Assembly: GCF_020532805.1 (NCBI RefSeq)
Contig: NZ_MQTQ01000003.1
Location: 1 to 64,000 of the forward strand
From: Arthrobacter sp. SO5
Lineage (GTDB): Bacteria; Actinomycetota; Actinomycetes; Actinomycetales; Micrococcaceae
Length of the DNA: 64,000 bases
Direction of reading: 5' to 3'
Part shown: positions 32,780 through 41,920 of the stretch, in pieces
How the letters are laid out: every line of letters begins with the position of its first letter
Numbering within the stretch: position 1 is the stretch's first letter
Made by a program: the position numbers and the translations under genes
Notes under the pieces: model-generated
What the model saw: the letters and a program-made list of their open reading frames with translations, nothing else
What the model was told of the DNA's origin: nothing
The model's database searches: none

Positions 32780-35275
32780 CTAACGTGCCGGCGGGGCCGT
32801 GGCTGTTGGAACCGGCGACGCCGGGCCCTGAGCCGGTGCGGTGGCCGGCCCGGCGGATTCCGTGGGCTGCGGTTCCGAGCTCGCGGTGGATGTGGCAGCC
32901 GGAGCGGTTGCCGCGGGAGCGGTTGCCGGGGGAGCGGTCGCCGCGGGAGCCGTCCCGCCGGGCTGCGGCGCAGGGAAAGTCGCTCCGGGACTCGCTCCGG
33001 GAGTGGTGCCGGGGGCCGCAGTCTGGCTGGCTCCCGGCGAGCTCGGGGTCGTGGCAGGAGCCGTGCCGCCGGGAGTTCCCGGCGTCGCGCTGGGGTCGGC
33101 CTTGATGACCTCCACGATTTGCTCCTTGAAGGCGCTCAGCTTTCCCTGGATCTCCGAGAGCGGCACATTCTGCAGATTCCGTCCGTAGTCCGCGATCTGC
33201 TGCCAGAGGGCGTTCAGCCGGGCCATGCCATCGGTGCTCAGCGGGCCGTCCAGGGTGAGGACCAGCTGGCTCGCCAGTGCGTAGGTCAGGCACCGCAGGC
33301 AGTTGTAGTTGGCGGCCGCCGAGAGGTTTTCGGGGACGATCACGTCGGTCTGGCCCACGATCAGCACCACCTGGAAGCCGACCGCGACGGCGGCGCAGTC
33401 CGCGCAGCTGGCGAATGCGTAGGCCTCGTTGCGGGTGGTGACGTCCGTGCCGTCGTCGGCCCAGACCAGCGCGAAGGCGACGTCGTAGGTCACCGATCCG
33501 TCCGTGGTGTTGACGGCGAGTGACTGGTTGCCGTCCCCGTCGGGGCCGGCCGGCTGGTCGAAAGGGAACACCCAGGACGGTGCCGCCGTCGTCGTCTTGC
33601 CGTCCGGGCCGGACGCGCCGGACGCGCCGGACTGGCCGGATCCGCCGGACTGCCGCGGCACGAGAACCATGCTGAGCTGCGGTTCCTCCCGGGTGGGCTT
33701 CTTCGCGCCGGCTGGCCAGAGCGCGACGGTCCGGCCGGCCCGGCCTTCCCGCATGCCGGTGGTGGAACCTGCCGGGAAAATCGCTGTGGTCGCGTCGGCC
33801 AATGTGCCGCGCTCGTAGGGCTGGACGGGCCGGTAGCTCTCGGCGCCGGGCCACCAGGCCCAGGCCACGCCGGCCACGACGGCCGCGATTACGGCGAGGG
33901 CGGTTCCGCGGCGCAGGGCATTGCCGTGCGTTTTCTGCCACAGCCCGGTGGCGAGCTGCCGGCCCAGACGCAGCAGGATGTAGAAGATCCCCAGCACCGG
34001 CAGTGCCACGCAGGCGATCGCCAGGAGGCGAACGGAGGCGTCAAGGATATCCCCGCTTCCGAGGCTGCTGGAGAGCATGGCGTACTGTTTCTGGCTGCTA
34101 GCCCACGCCGTGCCCAGCAGGCGCGGCAGGGACAGGACCATCATGACCAGACTGAAGATGAGCAGTGGCACGGTGATCAGCACCCAGGCAGTCACGACGG
34201 CGCGGGCCCACGGTTTCAGGAGCTGCGCCGCGGGGTCCTTGGGACGCCACGGCAGGAGGCTGAGCAGGGTGGGCTTGATCCGCTGGAACAGGTCCGGGAC
34301 GCCGGTGGCGTCGGCAAGGATGTGGTAGCCGTCGAAGCGGACCAGCGGCATGAGCTGCCGCACCATCTGCAGGAGCTGCGTCACGACGACCAGCAGCAGT
34401 GCGTCGTATCCGGTGGCCCACCAGATGCCCATGATCCCGACGGCGACGATCGCGTTGAAGTACAGCCCGCCAAGGTCCGTCCGGATGCGGCCGGCGCGGC
34501 CCAGCCGGTAGGAATCGGTGACATCGGTGTAAAACGCGGGCCAGATGAGATACAGGCCGGTTCCCATGGCGCCCGGGGTGGCGCCGCCCCGGCGTGCCGC
34601 AGCGGCGTGGCCGAACTCGTGGAAGCCGGCGGAGAGCACGGTGACCGCGAGGATCAGCAGCACGAGTCCCGGGTTGGCGAAGGCCTCGTGGGTGGCCGAG
34701 GCAAGGCCCTTGACCATCAGGACCCACCAGCAGGTCGCGAGGAAGACGGCGGTCACGGCCACCACGATGAGCGGGTTGAAGAGCGCGGCGAACGGGGCCG
34801 TGATCCGGCGGGTGCGTTCCGGGTCCGTCACGGTGAAGCGGAACTTCATCCCGAGCAGGGGATCGGCCCTGCGCACCTCCGGCTGCGAGCCGTCGGCCAG
34901 TTGCAGCAGCCCCAGGGGAAGCAGCTGGGAGTCGATTAAAGTCTGTACGTTGCCGGCACTGACCAGCCTGCCGAATCCGGCGCTGGCGTGTTCAGCGATT
35001 TCCTCGAGGCCGCGGGCGCCGTCGATCGCGTCGAGGACGACGTAAAGCAGCCGCGTGAGTTGCAGGGTCTGGCCGTCGGCGCGCCGGACGAGGGACGGCG
35101 CCTCCCGGTAACCGGAGCCCTTGGTCTCGCCGATGAGCTGGATACCGTCTGCCCGGACCGGCACCCGGAGAGTGCCGGTCAGGGTGCCGGCCTGGGGCCC
35201 GACAGGCCGGGAATCCGGCGCGGAAGAGGCCGGCGGGCCGTCCGAGGGGGACGGCCCGCCGTTCGGAGTGCTCAT
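32780..35275 (-). CDS. M50-type membrane metalloprotease with PqqD-like domain
   Basis: It has 831 residues from ATG 35275 (MSTPNGGPSPSDG). Residues about 35-125 resemble a PqqD/RiPP-recognition fold (GQTLQLTRLLYVVLDAIDGARGLEEIAEHAS, then NVQTLIDSQLLPLGLL). A membrane domain carries HEFGHA at 219-224, the Zn-binding HExxH, and LVRFDGYHILAD, the third-ligand block of M50 'peptide zinc metalloprotease' (YydH-like) proteins, with about eight helices in all. The outer C-terminal domain has two CxxC pairs (Cys624/627 and Cys659/662), then a Pro/Ala/Thr-rich tail of about 110 residues. The gene starts 7 bp after the stop of the repeat-protein gene, its likely substrate. Frames extending upstream to 35419 have no support. 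Confidence 0.85.
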   Translation of the reverse strand: MSTPNGGPSPSDGPPASSAPDSRPVGPQAGTLTGTLRVPVRADGIQLIGETKGSGYREAPSLVRRADGQTLQLTRLLYVVLDAIDGARGLEEIAEHASAGFGRLVSAGNVQTLIDSQLLPLGLLQLADGSQPEVRRADPLLGMKFRFTVTDPERTRRITAPFAALFNPLIVVAVTAVFLATCWWVLMVKGLASATHEAFANPGLVLLILAVTVLSAGFHEFGHAAAARRGGATPGAMGTGLYLIWPAFYTDVTDSYRLGRAGRIRTDLGGLYFNAIVAVGIMGIWWATGYDALLLVVVTQLLQMVRQLMPLVRFDGYHILADATGVPDLFQRIKPTLLSLLPWRPKDPAAQLLKPWARAVVTAWVLITVPLLIFSLVMMVLSLPRLLGTAWASSQKQYAMLSSSLGSGDILDASVRLLAIACVALPVLGIFYILLRLGRQLATGLWQKTHGNALRRGTALAVIAAVVAGVAWAWWPGAESYRPVQPYERGTLADATTAIFPAGSTTGMREGRAGRTVALWPAGAKKPTREEPQLSMVLVPRQSGGSGQSGASGASGPDGKTTTAAPSWVFPFDQPAGPDGDGNQSLAVNTTDGSVTYDVAFALVWADDGTDVTTRNEAYAFASCADCAAVAVGFQVVLIVGQTDVIVPENLSAAANYNCLRCLTYALASQLVLTLDGPLSTDGMARLNALWQQIADYGRNLQNVPLSEIQGKLSAFKEQIVEVIKADPSATPGTPGGTAPATTPSSPGASQTAAPGTTPGASPGATFPAPQPGGTAPAATAPPATAPAATAPAATSTASSEPQPTESAGPATAPAQGPASPVPTATAPPAR

Positions 35276-35282
35276 CCGGGAG

Positions 35283-36029
35283 CTACTGCCGGAGATCGGA
35301 CTGCTGGGCGGCGTTGGCCGTTGCTTCGCCAGTGATGTTCTGGGTGATGATCGCGTCCTGCTGGGCCACCGCGAAGGCGTTGCTGTCGATCGAGCCGATG
35401 TTGGCGGCCACGGCAGCATCGATCGGGGCGGCGACGTTGGCGTTGGCGGCGACGGCCCCGTTGATGGGAGCCGCGATGCCGGCGTTGGCGTCCAGGTCCA
35501 CGTTCACGTTCAGCAAGTTGCCGTTGACGGCCCCCGCGGCTGCGGCGGCGTCGGTGGGCAGGGCGTCGGTGGGAAGGGCATCGCCGGGCAGGGCGCCGAC
35601 GTCGGGAACGGTGCCGCCGGGCAGCACGCCGCCGGCGTCGACGGATGTGCCGGCGTCGGCAGCGCCGGTGCCAGCCGCGCCGGCAGCCGTCGTCTCAGGG
35701 GCGGCGGCCTGGTCGATGGTGCTGTCCTGGGCGGATTCGGCGGTGGCGTCGGCCGTGATGCCCTGGTTGATGATGACGCCCTGGTCCGCGAGGGCCTGGG
35801 ATTCCGAGCCGAAGGACAGGATGTTTGCCGAGGCTGCGGCGTCGATCGGGGCTGCGACGTTGGCGTTGGCGGCGACGGCGAGGTCGATCGGTGCCGAGGC
35901 GCTGATGCCAAGATCCAGGTCCGCATTCAGGTCCAGCACGGAGGCTACTTCCTTGTCCGGAAGGGCGGTGCCTGCCTGCGCCATCAGTTCGTCCTCGCTC
36001 AGCGGGGTCAGTTCCTGTTCAGTGCTCAC
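35283..36029 (-). CDS. Leader-bearing duplicated repeat protein, probable protease substrate
   Basis: The 248-residue protein has no signal peptide. An acidic leader-like start (ELTPLSEDELMAQAGTALPDKEVASV, 6-31) is followed by an about 75-residue module (31-107), an Ala/Pro/Thr-rich linker (108-170), and a second copy of the module (172-248). Shared blocks are AVAANANVAAPIDAA, SANI or AANI, and a VIINQGITADATAESAQ / AIITQNITGEATANAAQ segment. It is nearly free of Cys, Trp and Arg, and very rich in Ala, Asp and Asn. The M50 protease gene follows in 7 bp. Similar proteins in databases may carry a misleading 'peptidoglycan-binding' label. I infer a secreted or surface peptide precursor. Confidence 0.8.
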   Translation of the reverse strand: MSTEQELTPLSEDELMAQAGTALPDKEVASVLDLNADLDLGISASAPIDLAVAANANVAAPIDAAASANILSFGSESQALADQGVIINQGITADATAESAQDSTIDQAAAPETTAAGAAGTGAADAGTSVDAGGVLPGGTVPDVGALPGDALPTDALPTDAAAAAGAVNGNLLNVNVDLDANAGIAAPINGAVAANANVAAPIDAAVAANIGSIDSNAFAVAQQDAIITQNITGEATANAAQQSDLRQ

Positions 36030-36424
36030 GCTTCACTCCAGTTCCGGCACGGTTCCTGCTGCCCCCAGTGAGCAGTTTCCAGACCGATGTGCCTCATGCG
36101 AGTCAATAGTAAGCATGGTTAGCATCTATCCGGTAGGCGGCTCCCGATATTTTGCGCCGGGCCCGCCCTCAGCCCCGTGACCGCTCTCAGGAGGGTCCAC
36201 AAGCGAGACAGTAACAGAGGGAAAACTTCGGTCTTTTGGGATCTCGGCAAGGTGCTTCTTTAGGCCGGCGAAACTGTGTGTCGCCACCATTGTTCTCCCA
36301 GCTCAGAAGCGCCTTTCGTTTGTCTAAGACGCGCTCGGGCGGCCACCTTCGCGTGAACCCTGCGCGAGGGTTCGTGCAGTCCTTTGATAGAGCGCGGGGG
36401 GCATTTCTGCTAGCGTCCGTTTGT
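36030..36424. other. 395-bp divergent intergenic region
   Basis: It lies between the minus-strand repeat-protein gene and the plus-strand catalase-like gene, so both promoters should be here. I see no palindrome or consensus promoter I can stand behind. The base composition is visibly lower in G+C than the flanks around 36090-36310. In-frame codons upstream of 36425 (to 36236) look non-coding. Confidence 0.5.
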
Positions 36425-37510
36425 ATGAAGGCCGTGCGATTTTCGCCCTCGATCGAGATCGAGGCTGAACGGGAAGCCGACTTGACCCGGGAGATCCTCG
36501 CGCGGATGGCGGCCTCACAAGCGGCGAACTCCGACAAGCACCGCCACGCGATTCGCGATGCGCACGCGAAGAGCCACGCGATTCTGAAGGCAAACCTGAC
36601 GGTGCACGAGGAGTTGGCACCGGAACTCGCCCAGGGGATCTTCGCGAATCCCGGTTCGTTCCCGGCGGTGGTCCGCTTGTCGTCGTCGCCGGGCGACATC
36701 CACGCGGATCGGGTACCCGCACCGCGCGGGTTCGCGACGAAGGTGATCGGCGTGCCGGGCGAACGGCTGCTGCCGGCCCTGGGCGGCCACAACCAGGACT
36801 TCCTCATGGTCAATTTTCCGGTGCTGGCCTTCGGGACGATCGGCAAGTACCTGCAGATGCTGAGGCTGCTGGAGAAAAACGCCGCGGCCCCGGACTTCTT
36901 CCAGCGGATCGTGGCCGGAACCGCCCGCCTCGCCGAGGGAGCCGTGCAGGCGGTCGGGGCCACCCCGCACGCGACACTGCAGGGCATGGCCAGGGACAAC
37001 AACAACATGCTGGGAGAGACTTTTCACACCCAAGCGGCAGTGCGCTATGGCGAGTACATCGCGAAGCTGTCGTTTGCGCCGAAGTCCGCGAACGTCCGCG
37101 CGCTCACCGGCCGGCCGGTGAAGGTCCATGAGTTCTCGTCATTCCGTAACGCTGTGGTCGAGCACTTCCGCCAGGAGGGCGCCGACTATGAAGTGCGGGT
37201 TCAGTTGTGCACGGACCTGGAGGCCATGCCGGTGGAAGACGCGTCGGTGCCATGGGACGAGAACGCATCGCCGCAGCAAGTGGTTGCCACGCTGCGCATC
37301 GAACCGCAGGACGGCCACACTCCCGCGCGTCGCAACTACGGCGACGACATCCTGTCCTTCAATCCGTGGAACGGCGTGCAGGCACACCAACCGCTCGGGT
37401 CGATCATGCGGATCCGCAAACCGGCCTACGAACGCTCGAGCGCGTTCCGGCACCACCAGAACGCGCTCGGCCGGCTCGAGCCCGATTCCCTGGCACAAAT
37501 CCCTGATTGA
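36425..37510 (+). CDS. Catalase-family heme protein (SrpA/catalase-like)
   Basis: The 361-residue protein starts MKAVRFSPSIEIEAEREADLTREILARM. It is related to the catalase fold but shorter than true catalases (about 480 or more). VHEELAPELAQGIFANPGSFPAVVRLSSSPGDIHADRVPAPRGFATKVIGV corresponds to the catalase barrel start, with HADRVPAPRGFA in place of the usual R-D-x-RG-A-KF motif. NQDFLMVNFPVLAF corresponds to the NxPxFF-type block. The canonical distal His is not evident, so peroxidase or lipid-peroxide chemistry is possible rather than catalase activity. It is the first gene of a three-gene cassette ending with a DyP-type peroxidase. No clear ribosome site precedes ATG 36425. Confidence 0.75.
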   Translation: MKAVRFSPSIEIEAEREADLTREILARMAASQAANSDKHRHAIRDAHAKSHAILKANLTVHEELAPELAQGIFANPGSFPAVVRLSSSPGDIHADRVPAPRGFATKVIGVPGERLLPALGGHNQDFLMVNFPVLAFGTIGKYLQMLRLLEKNAAAPDFFQRIVAGTARLAEGAVQAVGATPHATLQGMARDNNNMLGETFHTQAAVRYGEYIAKLSFAPKSANVRALTGRPVKVHEFSSFRNAVVEHFRQEGADYEVRVQLCTDLEAMPVEDASVPWDENASPQQVVATLRIEPQDGHTPARRNYGDDILSFNPWNGVQAHQPLGSIMRIRKPAYERSSAFRHHQNALGRLEPDSLAQIPD

Positions 37511-37539
37511 ACCCGCCACTAAGACAAGGGAGCCCCATC

Positions 37540-38235
37540 ATGGCCGACCACGAAGATCCACGTCTGCAGGACGAGGGGAAGTTCGATGAGATCCGGCGCC
37601 GCGTCGCGGAAGTCGCGAAAGACGCGCCGCCGCTGGCCAGGATCGCGCTCGAAGCCATGGTCCGCAAGCACAATCCGGACCTGAAGGGCACCGCCGACTC
37701 TGCGGGCCGGGTGGGCATGCGATCGGGCAAGGTCTCGGAACTGACGGTCATCGTCGACCTGAAGCCCGGTGGCGCCCAGCGGCTTCAAAGGATCTTCGAT
37801 TTGACCAAGGGCAACATGGACGGCGCGCAGCGGGTCTCGACGCTGCACGACATGCGTTTCGTCTTCATCGACCACAACACCCGCATCCTGTTCGCGACCG
37901 CCTACGACGGGGACTGGGACAGCTACATCAGTGATTTCGCTACCAAGATCCCGGAACTTATGGACCTGCTGTTCCAGAACGTCGAGGGCTGGCCGGGCAT
38001 CTCCAGCCCGACCGTCAAGGATTTCATCGCCGAACACCAGATCAACGCCGCCGGCTGGTTCGTCGCCAACCCCCAGGTAACGGTGGTCGATGTCCGCCGG
38101 ATGCAGCGCACCGAACACGCCCTTGACACGTTCTTCGACGCTATGACCGGACGTGACGATCTCGACCCCAAGACCGCGGCAGCGATGAAGACGCTGACCG
38201 ACGCGATTTCGACACCGGAGGCGGTGGATTACTGA
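37540..38235 (+). CDS. Unknown protein between two heme enzymes
   Basis: The 231-residue protein starts at ATG 37540 behind AAGGGAG (MADHEDPRLQDEGKFDEIRRRV). I do not recognise a family with certainty. The block TLHDMRFVFIDHNTRILFATAYDGDWDSYISDF (about 101-133) resembles strands of a ferredoxin-like (chlorite dismutase/DyP-type) domain, and VVDVRRMQRTEHALDTFFDAMTG follows. No signal peptide or membrane helix is seen. It is 1 bp from the peroxidase gene and 29 bp from the catalase-like gene, so the three almost certainly act together. Confidence 0.75.
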   Translation: MADHEDPRLQDEGKFDEIRRRVAEVAKDAPPLARIALEAMVRKHNPDLKGTADSAGRVGMRSGKVSELTVIVDLKPGGAQRLQRIFDLTKGNMDGAQRVSTLHDMRFVFIDHNTRILFATAYDGDWDSYISDFATKIPELMDLLFQNVEGWPGISSPTVKDFIAEHQINAAGWFVANPQVTVVDVRRMQRTEHALDTFFDAMTGRDDLDPKTAAAMKTLTDAISTPEAVDY

Positions 38236-38236
38236 G

Positions 38237-39616
38237 ATGTCCGGACTGGCTAGATTTAAGGCACGATTCCGGCGCGAGCGCGTGCGCCTGGACCTGGGCG
38301 ACATCCAGGCGATGATCCTGCGGTCGCGGCCGGAGCCGTATGTCGGCGCCCACGCGATGGTGCACATCGATGACGCCGCGGGCGGCCGCGACCTGATCGC
38401 CAGGCTGGCAGAGCACATCCCGTCGGCCAGGGACTGGGCTGAGGACCGCAGCGCCTGGACCGGTGTGGCGATCAGCTACGACGGTCTGCAGGCGTTGGGT
38501 GTGCCCGGCGGATCCCTCGCCAGCTTCCCCTTGCCGTTTCAGCAGGGCATGGCCGCCCGCGCAGAGCAACTCCACGACTACGGCATCGACGCGCCCGAGA
38601 ACTGGGACAAGGCATTCAGCCCCGGCACCTGCCACATCGCACTGAGCATCTACGCGCAGGACCAGAATGCCCTGGACACGGCGCTGGACCTCGCAATGAG
38701 CGAACTGAAGCGCTCAGCCGGCGTGACGCTGATTGGGGTCCATCCGTTCGGGGCGGACGAGGACGCAAAGAACCCCTTCGGTTTCCGCGACTCGATCTCG
38801 CAGCCGACCGTTGCCGGCAGCGGAGTGGACGCGCAGCCGGGGCAGGAGCGGGCGATCGCCGCGGGCGAGTTCATCCTTGGCGAGAACAGCGAAACGGGTG
38901 TTCCGCTAGGCACTCCCCAACCGTCAGAGTTGGGCGACAACGGTTCCTATGTGGTGCTGCGTAAGTTCGTCAGCCGGGTCGGTGCTTTCAACGACTACCT
39001 CAGGTCTCAGGCCGATGACGCCGAAGGCCAGCATCAGCTCGGGGCCAAGATGTTCGGCCGCTGGCGCAGCGGCGCGCCGCTGGTGCTCTCGCCCGATCAC
39101 GACGACGAGGAGCTGGGCGCAGATCCGCAGCGGAACAACAACTTCGACTTCAAACAGGACCCGAAGGGGCTGATGTGTCCCCATGCGAGTCACATGCGCC
39201 GCCTCAACCCGCGGGACAGTCCGCTGACCATCTTGACCGATGTCAACATTCACCGGATCATCCGCAGATCCTCGACCTACGGCCCAAAGTGGACGCCGGA
39301 GGTGACCGCCGCCGATGATGCGCAAGAGGACCGCGGGCTGTATTTCATCTTCATCAGCGCACGCGCCTTCGACACGATCGAATTCATGCAGCAGGAGTGG
39401 ATCAACGGCGGCAATTTCGTCGACCTCGGGATCGAGTCGGACCCGATCGTCGGACTGCACGACGACACCAACAACTCCTTCACGATCCCCGCCGAACCCG
39501 CCCGCAGGAAGCTCAGAGGGGTGACCACCTTCAACCGGATGGCGGGCGGGGAGTACATGTTCATGCCGTCGCTGACCGCCCTTCGCTGGATCGGTGCGCA
39601 GGGCTGGGCCAAGTGA
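38237..39616 (+). CDS. DyP-type peroxidase family protein
   Basis: The 459-residue protein has the DyP active-site block NPFGFRDSISQPTVAG, equivalent to GXXDG with the last Gly replaced by Ser; the distal Asp is kept. CPHASHMRRLNPRDS gives the proximal heme His region, and IHRIIRRSSTYGP the distal Arg. No Tat signal is present at the N-terminus (MSGLARFKARFRRERVRLDLGDIQAMIL), so it is probably cytoplasmic or packaged in a partner. Members oxidise dyes or phenolics with H2O2, and the native substrate is usually unknown. It forms an operon with the two preceding genes. Confidence 0.88.
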   Translation: MSGLARFKARFRRERVRLDLGDIQAMILRSRPEPYVGAHAMVHIDDAAGGRDLIARLAEHIPSARDWAEDRSAWTGVAISYDGLQALGVPGGSLASFPLPFQQGMAARAEQLHDYGIDAPENWDKAFSPGTCHIALSIYAQDQNALDTALDLAMSELKRSAGVTLIGVHPFGADEDAKNPFGFRDSISQPTVAGSGVDAQPGQERAIAAGEFILGENSETGVPLGTPQPSELGDNGSYVVLRKFVSRVGAFNDYLRSQADDAEGQHQLGAKMFGRWRSGAPLVLSPDHDDEELGADPQRNNNFDFKQDPKGLMCPHASHMRRLNPRDSPLTILTDVNIHRIIRRSSTYGPKWTPEVTAADDAQEDRGLYFIFISARAFDTIEFMQQEWINGGNFVDLGIESDPIVGLHDDTNNSFTIPAEPARRKLRGVTTFNRMAGGEYMFMPSLTALRWIGAQGWAK

Positions 39617-39650
39617 GCGGCCCGGGGCGGACGATCCCGGCGCCCCCGCG

Positions 39651-41867
39651 CTACTTCAGCCCGGCCCCCGGCAGGAGTTCCGTGGCGCCGAGGGAATCCG
39701 CGACGAACGCGTAGTCCCAGGCCCGCTCTTTCCACTGCACGTAGCGCCCGGACGCGCCGCCGTGGCCGCCCTCCATCTCGATCTTCATCACAATCGGTTC
39801 GCTGCCGGTGTTCACTTCGCGCAGCCGCTGCACCCATTTGGCGGGCTCCACGTAGAGGACCCGCGTGTCATTGAACGAGGTGACCGCCGCGATCTTCGGA
39901 TAGTCCACCGCACGGACGTTCTCGTAGGGCGTGTACGACTTCATGTAAGCGTAAACGGCCGGGTCGGTGATGGGGTTACCCCATTCCTCCCACTCCAGCG
40001 CCGAGAGCGGCAGTTCGGGGTCCAGGATGGTGGTCAGGGCGTCCACGAACGGCACGGCGGCGACGATCGCCGCGTACTTTTCCGGGGCCAGGTTGGCGAC
40101 GGCGCCCATCAGCAGGCCGCCGGCGGAACCGCCCATGGCCGCGATCCGGGCCGGGTCCACCCAGCCGGACTGCGCCAGCCAGTCGGTGGCCGCGATGAAG
40201 TCCGTGAAGGTGTTCTTTTTGTGCAGCTTCTTGCCGGTGTCATACCAGTGCCGGCCGAGCTCGCCGCCGCCGCGGATGTGGGCGATCACGAAGACGATGC
40301 CGCGGTCCAGCAGGGACAACCGCGGGATGCCGAAGCCCGGATCCATGCTCAGCTCGTAGGAGCCGTAACCGTAGACCAGCCCTGCCGCCGTGGAGTCGCT
40401 CGCCACGGAGGCGTGGCGCAGCACGGACAGCGGGATCCTGGTCCCGTCGGAGGCCACGGCCCACTCCCGGCTGGCGACGTAGTCGGCCGGCGAGTAGCCG
40501 CCCAGGACCGGGCTTTCCTTGCGCAGCAGCAGGTCGCCCGCCGGAAGCTCCGCCGTCGGGAGCACGAAGTCGTAGACCCGGGATGGCGTGAAGTAGGACG
40601 TGTAGCCCATCCGGATCACGGGGGCCTCGTAATCGGACCCTGCGACGCCGGCGGTGTACAGCTCCTCCTCGAAGGCCGGTTCCACGGGGGCGCCCTGCTG
40701 CGCAGTGCCGAGCCCGGCCAGCGGCAGGACCTGCACGCGCTCGATCGTGTCCTTGCGGACCGAGACCACAAGGTGGGTCGAGGTGACGCCGGCGCCGTTG
40801 ATCCGGACCTCGTCTGAGTGTTCGACGACGGTGGTCCAGTGCTGCTCGGCGAGCGGCTTGTCGAGTTCGGCCAGGTCCACCAGCGAGACCATGGAGTTGA
40901 TCGCGTCCATGTTGTGGGTCAGCAGGATGGTTTCGGTGGGGGTCCCGGAGGCGTCGGCCAGCAGGAACGGCTCGGCCTCGTACAGGATGTGTTCATCGCG
41001 GGGGATGACGGTGCGGAGTCCGGCGTCGGGGTCATCGAAGCGCAGCAGCCGGGTTTCGCTGAATTCGGAGCAGCCGATGCCAAGGACAAGGTGGCGCCGG
41101 TCGGCGGAGAGCTCGAAGCCGAGCCACATGGCGACGTCGTCCTCCTGGTAGATGACCTCGTCCTGGGTGACGGGCGTGCCGAGCACGTGGGACTTCACCT
41201 GGTACGGGCGCCAGGAATCATCCACCACGGTGTAGAAGATCCGGCTGCCGTCGGGGGAGAAGGAGATGCCGTAGAAAATGTTCTCGATCACGTCCGGGAG
41301 GAGTTCCCCGGTCCGCAGGTCCTTGATGCGCAGCGTGAACCGCTCGTCGCCGGCGTTGTCCACGGCGTAGGCGTACAGGGTCCCGTCGATGGTCACGGCG
41401 GCGCCGCCGATGGAGAAAAACGGCTTGCCTTCGGCTTCGATGTTGCCGTCGAGCAGGATCTCCTCGCCCGGAATGTCGACGCCGACCTCCACGGCCGGGG
41501 GTGTCCAGTCCGACACGCGGTCCCCGGTGTCCTGGGCCAGGACCCGGCACTGGATGCCGTATTCCTTGCCCTCCACTGAGCGGGTGTAGTACCACCAGCC
41601 GTCCTTGCGGTTGGGGACGGAGAGATCCGTCTCCTGCGTCCTGCCTTTGATTTCCTGGAAGATGGCCTCACGCAGCGGCTCCTGGTGGGCGGTCACGGCC
41701 TCCTGGTAGGCGTTTTCGGCCGTCAGCAGGTCAACTACCTCCGCCGATTCCTTGTCGCGAAGCCACTCGTAGTTATCCTCGAAGGAGTCGCCGTGGCGGG
41801 TGCGGACGGTGGGAACCTTCCTGGCGACGGGAGGCTGCAGGGACGGCTGCGCAGGAGTCTGGGTCAT
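39651..41867 (-). CDS. ptrB: S9 family peptidase, oligopeptidase B type
   Basis: The 738-residue protein is a prolyl-oligopeptidase-fold serine peptidase. An N-terminal beta-propeller (about 70-440) is followed by the alpha/beta-hydrolase domain with MGGSAGGLLMGA (Ser581), SFNDTRVLYVEPAKW (Asp) and EGGHGG (His). The blocks YEWLRDKESAEV near the start and AHIRGGGELGRHWYDTGKKLHKKNTFTDF are oligopeptidase B signatures, so it probably cleaves short peptides after basic residues in the cytoplasm. It is a single gene whose promoter lies in 41868-41920, just after the LCP gene's end. Confidence 0.93.
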   Translation of the reverse strand: MTQTPAQPSLQPPVARKVPTVRTRHGDSFEDNYEWLRDKESAEVVDLLTAENAYQEAVTAHQEPLREAIFQEIKGRTQETDLSVPNRKDGWWYYTRSVEGKEYGIQCRVLAQDTGDRVSDWTPPAVEVGVDIPGEEILLDGNIEAEGKPFFSIGGAAVTIDGTLYAYAVDNAGDERFTLRIKDLRTGELLPDVIENIFYGISFSPDGSRIFYTVVDDSWRPYQVKSHVLGTPVTQDEVIYQEDDVAMWLGFELSADRRHLVLGIGCSEFSETRLLRFDDPDAGLRTVIPRDEHILYEAEPFLLADASGTPTETILLTHNMDAINSMVSLVDLAELDKPLAEQHWTTVVEHSDEVRINGAGVTSTHLVVSVRKDTIERVQVLPLAGLGTAQQGAPVEPAFEEELYTAGVAGSDYEAPVIRMGYTSYFTPSRVYDFVLPTAELPAGDLLLRKESPVLGGYSPADYVASREWAVASDGTRIPLSVLRHASVASDSTAAGLVYGYGSYELSMDPGFGIPRLSLLDRGIVFVIAHIRGGGELGRHWYDTGKKLHKKNTFTDFIAATDWLAQSGWVDPARIAAMGGSAGGLLMGAVANLAPEKYAAIVAAVPFVDALTTILDPELPLSALEWEEWGNPITDPAVYAYMKSYTPYENVRAVDYPKIAAVTSFNDTRVLYVEPAKWVQRLREVNTGSEPIVMKIEMEGGHGGASGRYVQWKERAWDYAFVADSLGATELLPGAGLK

Positions 41868-41920
41868 GGACCCAATCTACCGTCAGGTGCGCTGGCAAAG
41901 CCCGAGGCTGTGGCCGGTAC

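Noticed and set aside
36236-36424. Longer start of the catalase-like gene at 36236
   Set aside because: The extra 63 codons have no ribosome site and no similarity to the family; MKAVRFSPSIE at 36425 begins the conserved part.
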